From Odontocerum albicorne (taxonomy: Eukaryota; Arthropoda; Insecta; Trichoptera; Odontoceridae), in assembly GCA_949825065.1 (NCBI GenBank), contig OX463846.1, positions 5,847,366 through 5,911,365 of the forward strand: a DNA stretch of 64,000 bases, given 5' to 3'. Of this stretch, positions 44,406 through 55,694 are shown one piece after another (position 1 is the first letter of the stretch; every line of letters begins with the position of its first letter). The notes below the pieces were generated by a model, which was not told where the DNA came from, did not search any database, and saw only the letters and a program-made list of their open reading frames with translations. The translations under genes were made by a program, and so were the position numbers.

Positions 44406-44648
44406 TTATAATTGTATGGGAGTTTAGAACTAGGAATATTTCAAAAGTGCTTCTTTTATAATATCAATAAGGAAACCTGGTTAAATCAGGAAGATTTTAA
44501 AGTTAAGCTTAGTAATCCTCAAAAAAATATTTGTAGAATGTGGTGTAACGCGTTTCATTTCAAAATTGATCCTGACAGATCTTGTTTTATATTTTCTCTC
44601 GATTGCCTGAAGATTATCTCACGTTTGATTATTGATTTCTTTTGAACC

Positions 44649-45279
44649 TTCTTCTTCTTCCCAGTGTCATATCAGGTCCCCCCCAGCATTGAATATCACC
44701 TGAGAGTAGACATTTTTGTCCCCGGCATCCCGAAAAAGATCTCCAACGCCCCTTATGCCAGTCCAATCACGTATATTGCAGAGCCAAAAGATTTGCCTCC
44801 TGCCAACACCTCTTCGGCCTTCTATTTTGCCTTGGATGATCAGGTGCAGTAATTTGTTATTTGCTTCTCTAAGTACATGATCCAAGTAGGACACATATTG
44901 GATTTTAATATTAGTCAGCAGCTCTCTATCAACTTTGGCTCTTTGAAGAACCCTCGTGTTGCTGACCATATCCGTCCAGGGTATCCGTAGCATTCTTCGG
45001 CGTATCCACATTTCGAATGCTTCCAGTCAATTTATACTACCAACTTTGAGGGTCCATGATTCCACTCCATACAATAGCACTGACCAAACGTAACATTTGA
45101 CTAACCGTTGTCGAAGTTTCAAGTTTAGATTATCTTCTCATTTTATTAAAAGCCGCACGAGATGATTCAATTCTGCACTTGACTTCGGTTTCTGGGTCGA
45201 GGTCTTCCACTAGGATACTTCCGAGGTATTTAAATTTTTTCTCTTTCTCTATATCAGCACCGTTCAATGTAAGACGCGC
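44649..45279 (-). mobile_element. 5'-truncated LINE family G insertion
   Basis: Minus-strand RT C-terminus: LTLNGADIEKEKKFKYLGSI, LDPETEVKCRIESSRAAFNK, a frameshift, CYVWSVLLYGVESWTLK, then FEMWIRRRMLRIPWTDMV, LLHLIIQGKIEGRRGVGRRQ and the stop. The sense end is (GAAGAAGAA)n. TTTGAACC at 44641-44648 and 45280-45287 is the likely target duplication, possibly three bases longer. The Y-x-G-x-E-(S/T)-W-T and G-R-R-x-x-W-x blocks are classic for RTE-like insect LINEs. Confidence 0.85.
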
Positions 45280-45287
45280 TTTGAACC

Positions 45288-46239
45288 TTCAAGTGACAGA
45301 AATCACTCCAAGTGGGCTTACTTATACATAATTAACCAAGATGAATAAATTCAAGATTATTTAACTAACTAGAGAGTACTTTGTTCACCTTACCTCACGC
45401 ACCTCTTGTTAAATGTATCTATTATTTTATAGCCTCCGTTACGTTGTAGGTTAAATACTTGTCGTATTACATACTAAATAAAGCATCCCATCCTGATTTT
45501 TCAAAGACTATTTATGGTTGGCTGGAACATGTTGACACACAACAATTCATCTTCTGGTTTATCTTCTTTACAGTAGTAGTGTAATATATTAAATTTGAAA
45601 TAATTTCTTCTCAGTTGTATTCAATAATTTTTTTAATATGAAAAAAAATCTTTTCTAAACCAAACGAACATTAAAGAATAAAAAAATAAATAAATCAAAG
45701 AGATCTTACTTTAATAAATCGTCTTTTTGGATGATTTCCGAGTTTTTGAAATGGCGTGAAATAAAAATTGTGCAAAATTTTTCTTTAGGGAAATGGCATT
45801 TCCGTTTTAACAACGGATGTTGGGCCCGGAAAAGCAGATGGGATATTTTTGCTGGATACAAAATGAGCCTTTACCCCGGTTAGTTTACAAGAAAACTTTC
45901 AAACACACATTTTCCAATATCAAAAATGACAAAAGTTAGATCTTGTCATGAATTTAAATTTTTTTGATATTTCTTAAATCCGTTATTGAAAATAGAAAAA
46001 CCTTGTCCGTTGGCACTGTGACCATTTATTAAGCTTACTTGTTTAACAACTAGATGTCGTAGGTTCAAATCTTAGCTAGTTTTGTACCGGTTTAACTTTA
46101 ATTATTTTTTAAAGATATATCTTTTTTTTTTTTAATATTAAATTTCACTTTGAATTGTGTCAATGCATGTTTGAAAGACCTTTTAAGCTGGAGTAAAAAA
46201 ACAAATGTAATCAATAATTTAAAAGTACATTGATGTTTT
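45288..46239. other. unassigned, with SINE fragments
   Basis: 45505-45605 resembles the SINE tail (TTTATGGTTGGCTGGAACAT). 46030-46095 has a B-box-like GTAGGTTCAAATCTTAGC. The rest is AT-rich without features. Confidence 0.35.
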
Positions 46240-46545
46240 GTGTATGAGTGAGTAATGAAAAGTAGATGAGATATGTGAGTGAGTAATGAAAAGTGGATGA
46301 GATATATGATTGAGTAATGAAAAGTAGATGAGATATATGAGTGAGTAATGAAAAGTAGATGAGACATATGAGTAAGTTATGAAAAGTAGACGAGATATAT
46401 GAGTGAGTAATTAAAAGTAGATGAGATATTTGAGTGAGTAATGCAAAGTAGGTGAAATATATAAGTGAGTAATGAAAAGTAGATGAGATATATAAGTGAG
46501 TAATGAAAAGTAGATGAAATATATGAGTGAGTAATGAAAGTTTAG
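46240..46545. repeat. 31-bp minisatellite x ~10
   Basis: AGTGAGTAATGAAAAGTAGA plus TGAGATATATG is repeated about ten times with few changes. Not coding. Confidence 0.9.
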
Positions 46546-46664
46546 AGCAAGTTGAATAATTCTACTATTAAGGTAGCATTTTCTCAGATAATGGAAGAGC
46601 GACGAGGGATATCGAATGGTGTGAAGCGATAGGCCACAAAGCTCTTGGGACACTAAAACAAATA

Positions 46665-47950
46665 TTAGGTCCTTACATATGAAATTGGCGTTTTGTTTGG
46701 GAGGAACATAAAGTGGATTTTTTTTAATATAATATATTTATTTAATCAAAGTATGTACCATTGCTATCTATGCACTTTTGCCATCTCATAGGTAGTTCAT
46801 CGATCCCTTTACTAAAAAAACCATTCGGACGGGAATCAATAAAATCTTTGAAGTCGGTTTGGACTGCCCCATCGGAGTTGAATTTTTTCCCTTGCAAGAA
46901 GTTATCCAAATTTCGAAAAAAATAGTAATCTGTTGGGGCAAGGTCCGGAGAGTACGGTGGATGTCTTAAACATTCCAATTGAAGCTCTTCTAATTTGGTA
47001 GCCGTCTGTTGTGCAGTGTGTGGTCTAGCGTTATCATGAAGCAGCAGTGGCCTAGAGCGATTAACCAGCCTCGGTTGTTTAGCAGCTAGCTTTTCCATCA
47101 TGGTTTGCAGTTGCTGACAATAGACATCTGCCGTAATCGTCTGGCCAGATTTAAGAAAGCTGTAGTGAACGACACCAGCACTAGTCCACCAAACGCTCAC
47201 AAGTAACTTTTTTGGAGTCAATTTTCGCTTGGGGCATGGTTTGGCTGGTTCGGCAGGGTTCAGCCATTGCGATGAGCGCTTCCGATTATCATACAGGATC
47301 CACTTTTCATCACAGGTAATGATTCGATTCAAAATCCCTTCATTATTGTGCCGGTTGAGTAACGCAACGCAGCAGTCAACGCGCGTTTGTTGATTTGCTT
47401 CACTCAATTCGTGAGGTACCCACCTTTCAAGCTTTTTCACCTTCCCAATTTGCTTCAAGTGGATTAAAACAGTTTTATCACTAACACCGCAGCCTGCAGC
47501 TAACTCGGACGTGGTTTGCGATGGATCCGCTTCCACAATAGCCTTCAATTCTTCATTATCAACTTTGGTCTCCGGCCGTCCACGGGGCTTTTTCTGCAGG
47601 TCGAAATTTCCAGAACGAAAACGTTGGAACCAAAAACGCACTGTGTTTTCTTTTGCGGCACCGTCGCCATACACATCATTAATCCTTCGAGCCGTTTCTG
47701 CAGCACTGGTGCCACGGTGGAACTCGTACTCGTAAATAACGCGATATTTCAAGTTTTCCATTTTGTAAACTGAGTGACGCAAAGAAAAAAAACAATTGAG
47801 GAAAAAACAAATTAATCATAATTTTCGAAACACAAATACTTGAGTAAATAGCTGTATAAATTTTAATTTGGAATTCCTAACCAAAGAGAAGATATTTGAG
47901 ATCAAAGTTGCCAGTACGGCAAAACGCCAATTTCATATGTAAGGACCTAA
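46665..47950 (-). mobile_element. complete mariner transposon
   Basis: 1,286 bp, the normal mariner size. The terminal inverted repeats are identical over 31 bp (46665-46695 and 47920-47950), starting TTAGGTCCTTACATATGAAA. TA lies directly outside both ends (46663-46664 and 47951-47952), the expected target duplication. It carries one complete transposase gene. Perfect ends and an open gene point to recent insertion. Confidence 0.95.
46742..47761 (-). CDS. mariner DD34D transposase, intact
   Basis: 339 residues from ATG at 47761-47759 (MENLKYRV) to TAA at 46744-46742; mariner transposases are usually about 340-350. The frame is open a few codons upstream but has no other ATG. Residues 1-110 form the two helix-turn-helix DNA-binding parts (TSAAETARRINDVYGDG, SELAAGCGVSDKTVLIHL). 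The linker motif is WVPHELSE. Catalytic Asp residues sit in ITCDEKWI, LLLHDNARPHT and YSPDLAPTDYYFF, with 34 residues between the last two. The enzyme cuts at the terminal repeats and reinserts the element at TA. No stop, frameshift or lost catalytic residue is seen. Subfamily is not assigned. Confidence 0.95.
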   Translation of the reverse strand: MENLKYRVIYEYEFHRGTSAAETARRINDVYGDGAAKENTVRFWFQRFRSGNFDLQKKPRGRPETKVDNEELKAIVEADPSQTTSELAAGCGVSDKTVLIHLKQIGKVKKLERWVPHELSEANQQTRVDCCVALLNRHNNEGILNRIITCDEKWILYDNRKRSSQWLNPAEPAKPCPKRKLTPKKLLVSVWWTSAGVVHYSFLKSGQTITADVYCQQLQTMMEKLAAKQPRLVNRSRPLLLHDNARPHTAQQTATKLEELQLECLRHPPYSPDLAPTDYYFFRNLDNFLQGKKFNSDGAVQTDFKDFIDSRPNGFFSKGIDELPMRWQKCIDSNGTYFD

Positions 47951-48054
47951 TATATTCGAACTGGACAGTATCAGCTATCTGGCGAATTTATTGCTTAAAA
48001 GCAATTTCTTCCCATCAACCAGATTTTGCTTCATAAAAAATATCGTGATAATCC

Positions 48055-48475
48055 ATGATCTCTAGCTGAAAGAAGAATATGTTTTAGAAATGCGTTTATT
48101 GAGAAGAATTTATGAGGTGACAATGTATGACAGAATACGGAATTAAGTGGTAGGGATGAAGGTAAACTAATGCTTGATATGTTGAATAAGATAAAAAAAA
48201 TAACTGAGATGGTTTGGGCATGTAAAACGAATGAATAAAAAAAATACTTACAAAACCTATGGACAGTAAATATGAGTGAAAGAGTGCGAAAGGAAGACCA
48301 AGAAGAATGTAGTTGGACTAAGTTAATGATATTTTGAAATAAGAAAATGTAAAAAGTCATTGAAATCGTGGGAGGCGAAAGATGTGTCGTGATAGGAAAT
48401 TCTGGTGCTCTCTTCTCTTTGCCTAATCCAATAAGGGCACAGTGTGATATTATGTATGTATGTATAATAATATGC
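48055..48475 (+). repeat. LINE family D tail
   Basis: EMRLLRRIYEVTMYDRIRN, an RWFGHVKRMN-like block, RKGRPRRM-like and W-T-K-L-M-I-F, then TAATCCAATAAGGGCACAG and (TATG)n. The sense tail (ATGTATGTATGT) is clear here. Confidence 0.75.
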
Positions 48476-48494
48476 TTGTTAAGATTCATGACAG

Positions 48495-48695
48495 ATATTG
48501 TGTAGTAATTTGTTTTATCAAACACTGTTTATTCCACTTTTTTAATGGTTTCAAGGCTTTCACCTCATCATCAGGGGTGCACAAATAAGACTTGTTTGTG
48601 CTCCCCTGAGGATAAGGTGAAAGCCTTGAAACCAGTAGGGTTATACCGTTACAAAAAATGGAATAAACAATGTTTGATAAAACAAATTACAATGT
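48495..48695. repeat. foldback repeat P2
   Basis: Shorter version of P1: inverted arms of about 95 bp from ATCAAACACTGTTTATTCCA to the CAAATAAGACTTGTTTG centre. The left arm, read in sense, has the consensus CTGATGATGAGGTGAAAGCC and TTGAAACC; the right arm has CTGAGGA. Confidence 0.85.
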
Positions 48696-48699
48696 TTTT

Positions 48700-49490
48700 A
48701 AACCTCCACAATGTTAATGCCTTAACTATACTCGTAAATAATACAGATATTGTGATTTGAGAAATACGAGTACAATGAGTGACAATTTAGGAATGAAACG
48801 CGCAGTATCTAACATAGTTTCTTTAATTTATAAAGTCATTTATTTATTTTTTGTACTTAACACAATAGTCATAATACTGATGAATGCAAATAAATTTTCA
48901 TAAAAAAGTGGCGAATTTTATTTCGCACTCCTTTTTGCAGTTCAATTCATGTGAGTGATTATTTATTGATTAATCAATTTTATTAATCAATTATTAATTT
49001 ATTAATCAATTCAATTCGATTCAATCCATTCAATTCAATTCATTGGAAAAATGTGTAACGATTGTGAAAAACAGTTACCAAATTATCAGTAAATTTATTT
49101 ATAATTTACGATATTGAAATATTTACGAGGTGTGAAAATGTCAGATTTGTTTGTGAATTATTTGTTGTGTGCACACCGATATACGGTGAAAGTGGCGGAA
49201 ATATTAAACTATTTAGCAAGATAGGTTGAAAGTATGTATGCTAAGAGTCATGAAACAGATTTAAGAAATCATTTTCATAAGTTCAGAAACGCATGGTGGT
49301 TGAAATGAATTATTTAATTATTAATTGCAATATATAGATGAATAATTAAAGATAAGAACAAAATTATTCTCCTGATAAATCAATGGAAAAATCTTTATAA
49401 ATGATTGTACAAAGTAGTGTGTATATGCCAACCTTGATGTATGAAAGGGAAGCCTGGGCACTGAAAGGGAGTGAAATGAGCAATATGTGC
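48700..49490. other. unassigned; LINE RT scrap at its right end
   Basis: AT-rich, with ATTCAATTC-type simple repeats at 48960-49045. At about 49425-49480 a frame reads VYMPTLMYEREAWALKGSEM, the L-(I/V)-P-T-L-M-Y-G-x-E-x-W block of family D-like RTs. Confidence 0.4.
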
Positions 49491-49503
49491 GAGGTATAAT
49501 CTC

Positions 49504-49829
49504 CGGCCTATAATTGTAACTTTCAACGACGAAGCATACAGGAACACCATGCTGAATTTAGTCAAGACTTATAGGACTGCCAATAAGAATGTGTCTGATA
49601 AACTTAATACAAAGGATCTGGGTTTGTCGCTGGTCAAGAGTCGGATATACATTTCGGAGCTCTCAAAAAGACGATGTAAGCGTATGCTGAGTCTGACCAA
49701 GAAAGTTTGTGAAAGTAAGGGATATACACGTAAGTATGCCTGGATAAAATCGTCGTGTGTATGCTAGAAGGGAGATTGGCTCTACAATAATCTACATAAG
49801 CAAAGAGTCAGACCTGTCTAAACTCTGAC
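49504..49829 (+). pseudogene. LINE ORF1 C-terminal fragment
   Basis: RPIIVTFNDEAYRNTMLNLV, SRIYISELSKRRCKRMLSL, KVCESKGYTRKYAWIK, then after a one-base frameshift near 49755 VYARREIGSTIIYI and ESDLSKL-stop. This is the domain found at the end of ORF1 in many insect LINEs (R-P-I-I-V-x-F ... I-Y-I-x-E ... W-x-x-x-G ... V-R-x), thought to act in RNA or particle binding. The N-terminal part is not seen. Confidence 0.7.
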
Positions 49830-50225
49830 AAATGGATCTGATCTCTTTAATGGCGCACGACAAAATGGTTGAATCCGGACTTGTTTTTGTTGAGGTATGG
49901 CTCTGTTTTTTCATGGTTGTTTTTTCCTTCTCCAATGCTGTAAGTTTCTCTCTCCACGTACAATTCAATACAGTTAGCATCCCTCGGACTTCTGATCAAT
50001 TGTCTTTCTTGATAGTGATATTTCCTGTAAGTTGTTTTAAAATTTCTACCTGTGTATATCTGCATCAGTTTCTTTATTGTATTGTACTCGTAGTTACAGT
50101 CATTTATTTGCATACACACTTAAAATTTGTTAACACAAAAATTCAATCTTTTATCTTTCAATATTTTTTGTAATCACCAAGTTAAGCCGCTTGCCTGAGG
50201 TTAAGGATGCTGGAAGAGAGTAAAA

Positions 50226-52050
50226 ATGCTGATAAGCTTATCAGCTGGCTGTCATGCGAGTAATATCTCATCCTTTAGATCACTTATGAGTGATTATCAG
50301 CAACTGAAAATTATTCATCTGAAGATACGCAGCTACGATAGAAACTTCGATGATTTTATTGTTTTTCTATCAGATCTAAATGCTGATTTTGACTTAATTA
50401 TTCTAATGGAGTGTTGGATCAAGAACAAGTTTCTGCCAAAACACTTACACGGTTATAACATACATAAATCTACACATAATATAACTCAGAATGAGGGAGT
50501 TGTGATGTATGCGAAAAAACATCTTGAGATAAGTCACTGAAATAAGCGTCACTGCTGCTGATGTGTTGAGGATCCAACTGAATATGCAGACTATAATTGT
50601 TGTTTATCGTCCTCCACATATGCATGATATTAAGTCCTTTTTGGTGGCTCTCGATCAATTGATTAAGCAGAGTTCTCAGGAGGTCGTGCTTGTGGGGGAT
50701 GTGAACATTGATATATTGATGGAAGATCAAAGAAATACCTCGAATTACCTAGAGCTTATGACTTTTCATGGTTCTTTTTATCACGACCTCCCCACATGTG
50801 ACTTTAGACTCGAGTTCCAGCATTGATCAGGCAATGATGAGAACTCAGCAAAAAGCTAGAGCAGTAGTGTATGAGACAACAATTACTGACCATTACGCAA
50901 TTATATTGGGGTTTTCAGAGGAGGCAAGAAGACAAATAAGGATGGGCATGAAAAATAAAAGAATTACGAATATACTAGAGCTCTTGTACTTCCTTGATTC
51001 AGACAATTGGCAAGATACTCTCTAGTCCCATAATGTTAATGAAACTTTGGAGAGCTTTTTTAATGCTTTTAACTCCCATATCAACTCAGCTACACAGACA
51101 ATCCACATTAAATGCAGAATGGATCACTGATGGATTGATTTATTGTATATGCAAAAGAGATCGTCTGCACCGGGAACTCAAGACATGCAGTGATCCACAC
51201 TCAATAACATTTTACAAGCAATACATAAATACATGCAAGAAACTCATCCAAACGGCAATGGCAAGTAGCGCCCCGAGGCCTGATCAGATTACATCTGTAA
51301 TGGTAAAACACATTCAAAGATTTATAGCACTACCACTGAAACATGTAATAAATTTGAGTTTTAGAAGTGTAACTTTCCCAACTGCATTGAAACGTTCGCA
51401 TATTGCCCCAATACACAAGGGAGGCCCAATGGATGATTTAAAAAATTAAAGACCCATATCTTTATTAAGCATTCTCTCAAAAAATATTGAGAAAATAGTG
51501 AAGGACTGACTGACGAAATTTTTCAATATGCACAACATTATCTTTTCTAATCAGTTTGGGTTCCAAAAGAATGTGGGAACTGAAACTGCTTTGCTTAGTC
51601 TAGTAAACAGCGTTACCACCACTTTGGATACTAAGAAAGCATGTTTGTCAGTTTTTTTGGACCTTGCAAAGGTTTTTGATACAGTGTCTCACCAAATATT
51701 ACTTACCAAATGATGGAGGTGTGCATATGTGGGCGCTCTTCTAGTTGGTTCTTTTCATACTTATCTGATAGAACTCAGAGAGTCAAATTGGGTGATAGTG
51801 TATTTGGTAGTGTTCTGGGATCTATATTGTTCCTGATATATGTCAATCAGTTATGTTATCTTTCCATCAGGGGTAAGATTATTACTTTTGCGGACGACAT
51901 GGTTCTTCTATTCGAGAGCTGAACATGGGATGATGTAATTTCAAAGGCTAACGAAGAATTACGCGTAGTTAAAGAATGGATGGACTCAAATTGATTGACT
52001 CTAAATTCCCAAAAAACTAAATACATCACATTAAGCATATCTACATGAAC
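50226..52050 (+). pseudogene. LINE ORF2 relic: endonuclease and reverse transcriptase
   Basis: Endonuclease: LKIIHLKIRSYDRNFDDFI, DLIILMECW (usually T-E-x-W), NEGVVMYAKKHL, IIVVYRPPHM, EVVLVGDVNIDIL, then in another frame SSSIDQAMMRTQQK and ITDHYAIILG. RT: PISLLS-like start, FSNQFGFQKNVGTETALL, CLSVFLDLAKVFDTVSHQI (motif A), SVLGSILFLIYVNQL where G-V-P-Q-G is lost, ITFADDMVLLFES (motif C). Part of the fingers region is deleted near 51265, and about ten stops or frameshifts are spread through it. Confidence 0.85.
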
Positions 52051-52389
52051 TCAAGCACCTACAAATAAATACAAAGCACTGCATGCTTGTTCACCCATGG
52101 CTGACTGTAACATAGCACCAATGCCACCCCAGTTGTACCTTTCTAGGCTGATAGGATATAGATCTGATGTTCTTGATATGGTTGGAATGAAATTTGAGGA
52201 TAAATCTTTTTTACAAACTTTGTGGGCACAATTGAGCTACTTTAGGTGTGATTAATTATTGTTTCCATTGTTATTTTGTTAAGGCTTCTTTTTCTCTATT
52301 TTTTTGGTAACATGAATTTTATTAAATGTAATTGGGCTAAACCTGTATCAAACGGACAATAAAATCAATTTCTTAAGACATCATACGCT

Positions 52390-52957
52390 GTTTATTTGTT
52401 AAACTTTTAAGTTGAAAGGGGTTGTTATTATTTTGAGAAAACTTTGCTCACCGAAAATTATTATCTTGTTTAAATGAACATAAAGATCGAACATAAAACA
52501 AATATTTTTGTAAGAAAGAACTCCGGAAAATAAATTAACATTTATAAGTGTTCTACACAATTTTCACAAATTTGAATATAACAATAAAGAGTCAATTTGA
52601 ATAAATTTTAAAATGTCCTGTCAAATGTATCATATATTTCTTGAGAAGTTTTCTTTTTCTTATTTAATTTTTGAATAGAAAAGTATCATTTTTCTTAATT
52701 CCATTTAGTGAATAATCCTTTGTAAAATATACGAGTTAGTTACATATTTTTTTTTAATGAGATTTTTTAAACTTTGATTTTAATTTTTTTTTTAATTATT
52801 GTTTTATGTGTTTCTTTATTTTTTTGTTGTTTTATGTACAAGTAAACAATCTGCTTTAGGACGGGCATACGCCTAGTTAGGCAGGACAGTGCTTTGTAAA
52901 TGGATATTTAATTGTAAAAATTAAAATGCATTGAAAAAATATACATAAATTGCATAT
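52390..52957. other. unassigned AT-rich sequence
   Basis: T-rich runs at 52749-52826. A short less AT-rich piece (52855-52905) may be another repeat's 3' end. No gene. Confidence 0.35.
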
Positions 52958-52960
52958 ACT

Positions 52961-53916
52961 ATGCGTATCCAGAAAGTAAGTGTACTGAGGCTCTCACGAC
53001 CGGATGGATTTTATTTTCGACATGTTGGCTACACTTCCGTGTAGCCTGACCCTTCCCCTCCGCAACGAGACCGGTTCGAGGTCAGTACGTTGAGAAGTGT
53101 CGACGCGACAACACGTTTCGTGAAAAATGTCAATCCAATTTCCCGCCAAGTGCGAAATACGCGGCGTCATCCGTTATCTCGTTTGGAAGAGAAAACCTCC
53201 GGTTGAGGTTTATAATGAGGTAAAAACTGCATATGGTGATAAAGCTATGAATCCTTCGAGTGTGTACAAGTGGTGTCGCGAGTTTTAAAACGGTCACGTC
53301 ACACCTCTTCACCCTCCGCCAAAAAGTTCACAACCACAATTTCAGTCAAGAAATCATGGCATCCTTGTTTTGGCACTGTCAAGGCATAATTTTAATTGAA
53401 TATATGCCTCAAGGGGAGACCATCAACTCTGCAAGATACTGTGAGACCCTAAAAAAATTGCGGAGGGCGATTCAGAACAAGAGGAGAGGCATGCTGACAA
53501 AGGGAGTCTGCCTGCTGCACGACAATGCCAGATCACACACGGCCAACGCCACGAAGGAACTGCTCGCCTCGTTTAAATGGGATGTCCTGAACCATCCCGC
53601 GCATTCCCCTGACCTAGCACCTTCAGATTACTATCTCTTTACCTCCCTGAAGCTGCACATGGGTAGAAAAAGGTTTTCAACTGACGAGGAGGTAAAGGAG
53701 GAGGTGGAGAAGTGGACGGAGGGGTTGGCGGGAAACTAATTCGAGGAAGGCATCAAAAAGTTGACACCCCGCTTCACCACCTGCATTGAGAGGAATGGCG
53801 ACTATGTCGAAAAATAGCTTACATATGTACTACGGAAACCACGTAATTTTTTTGTTTAAATATAAAAAATTGTAACCTACAAAAATTCAGTACACTTACT
53901 TTCTGGACTTACCTAG
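52961..53916 (+). mobile_element. internally deleted mariner
   Basis: The inverted ends share TCCAGAAAGTAAGTGTACTG (about 52968 and, reversed, 53913). N-terminal relic: CEIRGVIRYLVWKRKPP, VYNEVKTAYGDKAMNPSSVY, KWCREF-stop. The middle is deleted near 53320, removing the first catalytic Asp. The C-terminal half is open: LLHDNARSHTANATKELL, HSPDLAPSDYYLF (34 residues between the two Asp), a stop at about 53738, then NGDYVEK-stop at 53816. Dead, but both ends are kept, so it could be mobilised by a related enzyme. Confidence 0.85.
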
Positions 53917-53919
53917 TAT

Positions 53920-54570
53920 ATAAAGAATTTTTCAACGTTTTAAACATATTTTTACAATAAAAACATGAAAAAAATATAACTTATAAGTTTTTATACTTGA
54001 CCTCTCATACTCACACTTTTCAAGAGGAAAAATCGTTAAAAGTTTTAAAAATCTTAGGCTACCTTACCCAAGTAAGGATCAGAAAGGACTTGAGAAGTGT
54101 TCCCCCCCTTGACAATGACCTCCAGCCCAAACCCTAGGGATATAATCGAATAAATCGAAAGCACCTTTCTACCGTAATAATTCTCCATTTTAGTGCCTTT
54201 TGTCTCTGTGGAGGTTTCAAAATGGACATTTTCTCGATAGCAATTTGCCGAAGAGGCCAAATCGTTCATCCCCAATGTGAGGAATAACAATGGAACGCCT
54301 TACCTTCTTCTCTTTTATTGTTAATTTGGATCTTTGTATGCAACAGCAAGCCAAACCACAAAACACACTTTTTCATTTAATTTGAAATATTTCATGAGAA
54401 AGCCTTATCAATTTCATCATCATCTAATACATTACATCATAATGACAAAGATGCAATAAAACGCTTCCATATAGATCGGCTCTGATTTCTACGTTCTCCT
54501 CGTCAGACTGAGACTCCAAGTCTCCCTATTGAAGTAAATCTCCCTATTGAAGGTGCAATCCATGTATATT
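53920..54570. other. unassigned, with a coding-like minus-strand segment
   Basis: 54302-54054 (minus) is open for about 80 codons with mixed codon usage unlike the flanks: MNDLASSANCYRENVHFETS, ENYYGRKVLSIYSIISLGF, LEVIVKGGNTSQVLSDPY. GGTAAGG just before its stop would serve as a 5' splice site. No protein family recognised. Confidence 0.3.
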
Positions 54571-54574
54571 ATTT

Positions 54575-54990
54575 TTTTTAATTGTAATTTATTTTATCAA
54601 ACACTGTTTATTCCACTTTTTGTAACGGTATAGCCCTACCGGTTTTAAGGCTTACACCTCATCTTGAGGGAAGCACAAACAAGTCTTGTTTGTGCTGCCT
54701 TGAAGATGACGTGAAAGTCTTGAAATCGGTAGGGTTATACCGTTACAAAAAGTGGAATAAACAGTGTTTGATAAAAGAAATTACAATGTCTTTAAACCTC
54801 CACAGCGTTAATGCCTTAACTCTAAACAATACTTTGTTTATATTATAACGTTGTGGAGGTTTAAAGACATTGTAATTTATTTTTATTAAACACTGTTTAT
54901 TCTACTTTTTTGAAACGGTATAACCCTACCGGTTTCAAGGCTTTCACCTCATCTTCAGGGGAGCACAAACAAGTCTGTCTTGTTACAAAA
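54575..54990. repeat. foldback repeats P3 and partial P4
   Basis: P3 (54580-54790) is an inverted pair like P1, arms about 100 bp. After 54845 a third arm (P4), in the same orientation as the left arm of P3, begins with AGGTTTAAAGACATTGTAAT and runs to AAGTCTGTCTTGTTAC. The core motif in P4 reads CTGAAGATGAGGTGAAAGCC. Confidence 0.85.
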
Positions 54991-54999
54991 AATACATTA

Positions 55000-55694
55000 T
55001 TTTTTTACCAAATGTAGGCTGCAGGATTATATAAACTGAGATTCAATAAAGATACTCAAAACTTTACGAAATAGGTAAATTTAATCAGCATCACAAAAGG
55101 TGTCATTGATATACTATGTCAGTAAATTTCAGTCTATAAAGTCCTTAATGATCATCATATGGGAGAAGACCATTTGGCAGACGGAGGTAATATCAAATAA
55201 CTTTTAGATAATATTAAGTAATTTATTATGAGACTCGAATTGAACAGAAACTGGTAGGGGACAGCAAGTCTCCGATCGACTTGGAGAAAAATCTTAGTAA
55301 TGTTTAAGGTTCTTTATGATATTTTGAAAGTAATTTAGAGATGTCAACGAAAAACAAACATTGGTTTGGTCTTTTATCAGCCTGCGTTAATGTATTGTCA
55401 ACAAATATACATAAAAAAAAATCCTCCATGGCCTAGTTGATAAGACGTACGAGCATGTGTCTCAACTCGGACGTTGCGGGTTCAAATCCCACTGAAACTC
55501 TGGTTTTAAAAACAAGCAAGTTATTTTTTTTGTAACGTTTTTTGAATGAAAAGTAAAATCATCGGTATTATATTATGAGTGGTATGTATATAGAAGAGGC
55601 CAAGGATGTGTGTCGAGATAAGATATTCTAACGTTTTGTCCTATTAACCTATCCCAAGAGAGAAACGGAGTGATGCTGCAAATAAGGAAACGTT
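55000..55694 (+). repeat. SINE head and LINE D scrap
   Basis: 55425-55500 is the best preserved tRNA-like SINE head: ATGGCCTAGTTGATAAGACG (A box) and GCGGGTTCAAATCCCACTG (B box). 55575-55690 is a family D terminal scrap (YIEEAKDVCRDKIF, CTATCCCAAGAGAGAAACG). 55000-55395 shows nothing recognised. Confidence 0.55.

Larger units (their letters stand above)
49495..52385 (+). mobile_element. CR1/Jockey-like LINE relic with both ORFs
   Basis: ORF1 C-terminal part at 49504-49829, then an intervening stretch, then the endonuclease-RT relic at 50226-52050, then a 3' part ending ACAATAAAATCAATTTC. The order ORF1-ORF2 and the motifs fit the CR1/Jockey side of the LINE tree. Many stops and at least two deletions. 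It is the only two-ORF LINE in the window. Confidence 0.8.

Noticed and set aside
46098..46653. Minus-strand frames rich in HYSLIYLIHF-type repeats
   Set aside because: They come from the 31-bp minisatellite.
55425..55520. Possible functional tRNA gene
   Set aside because: A and B boxes are present but the stems do not form a full cloverleaf and the same head recurs with SINE bodies.
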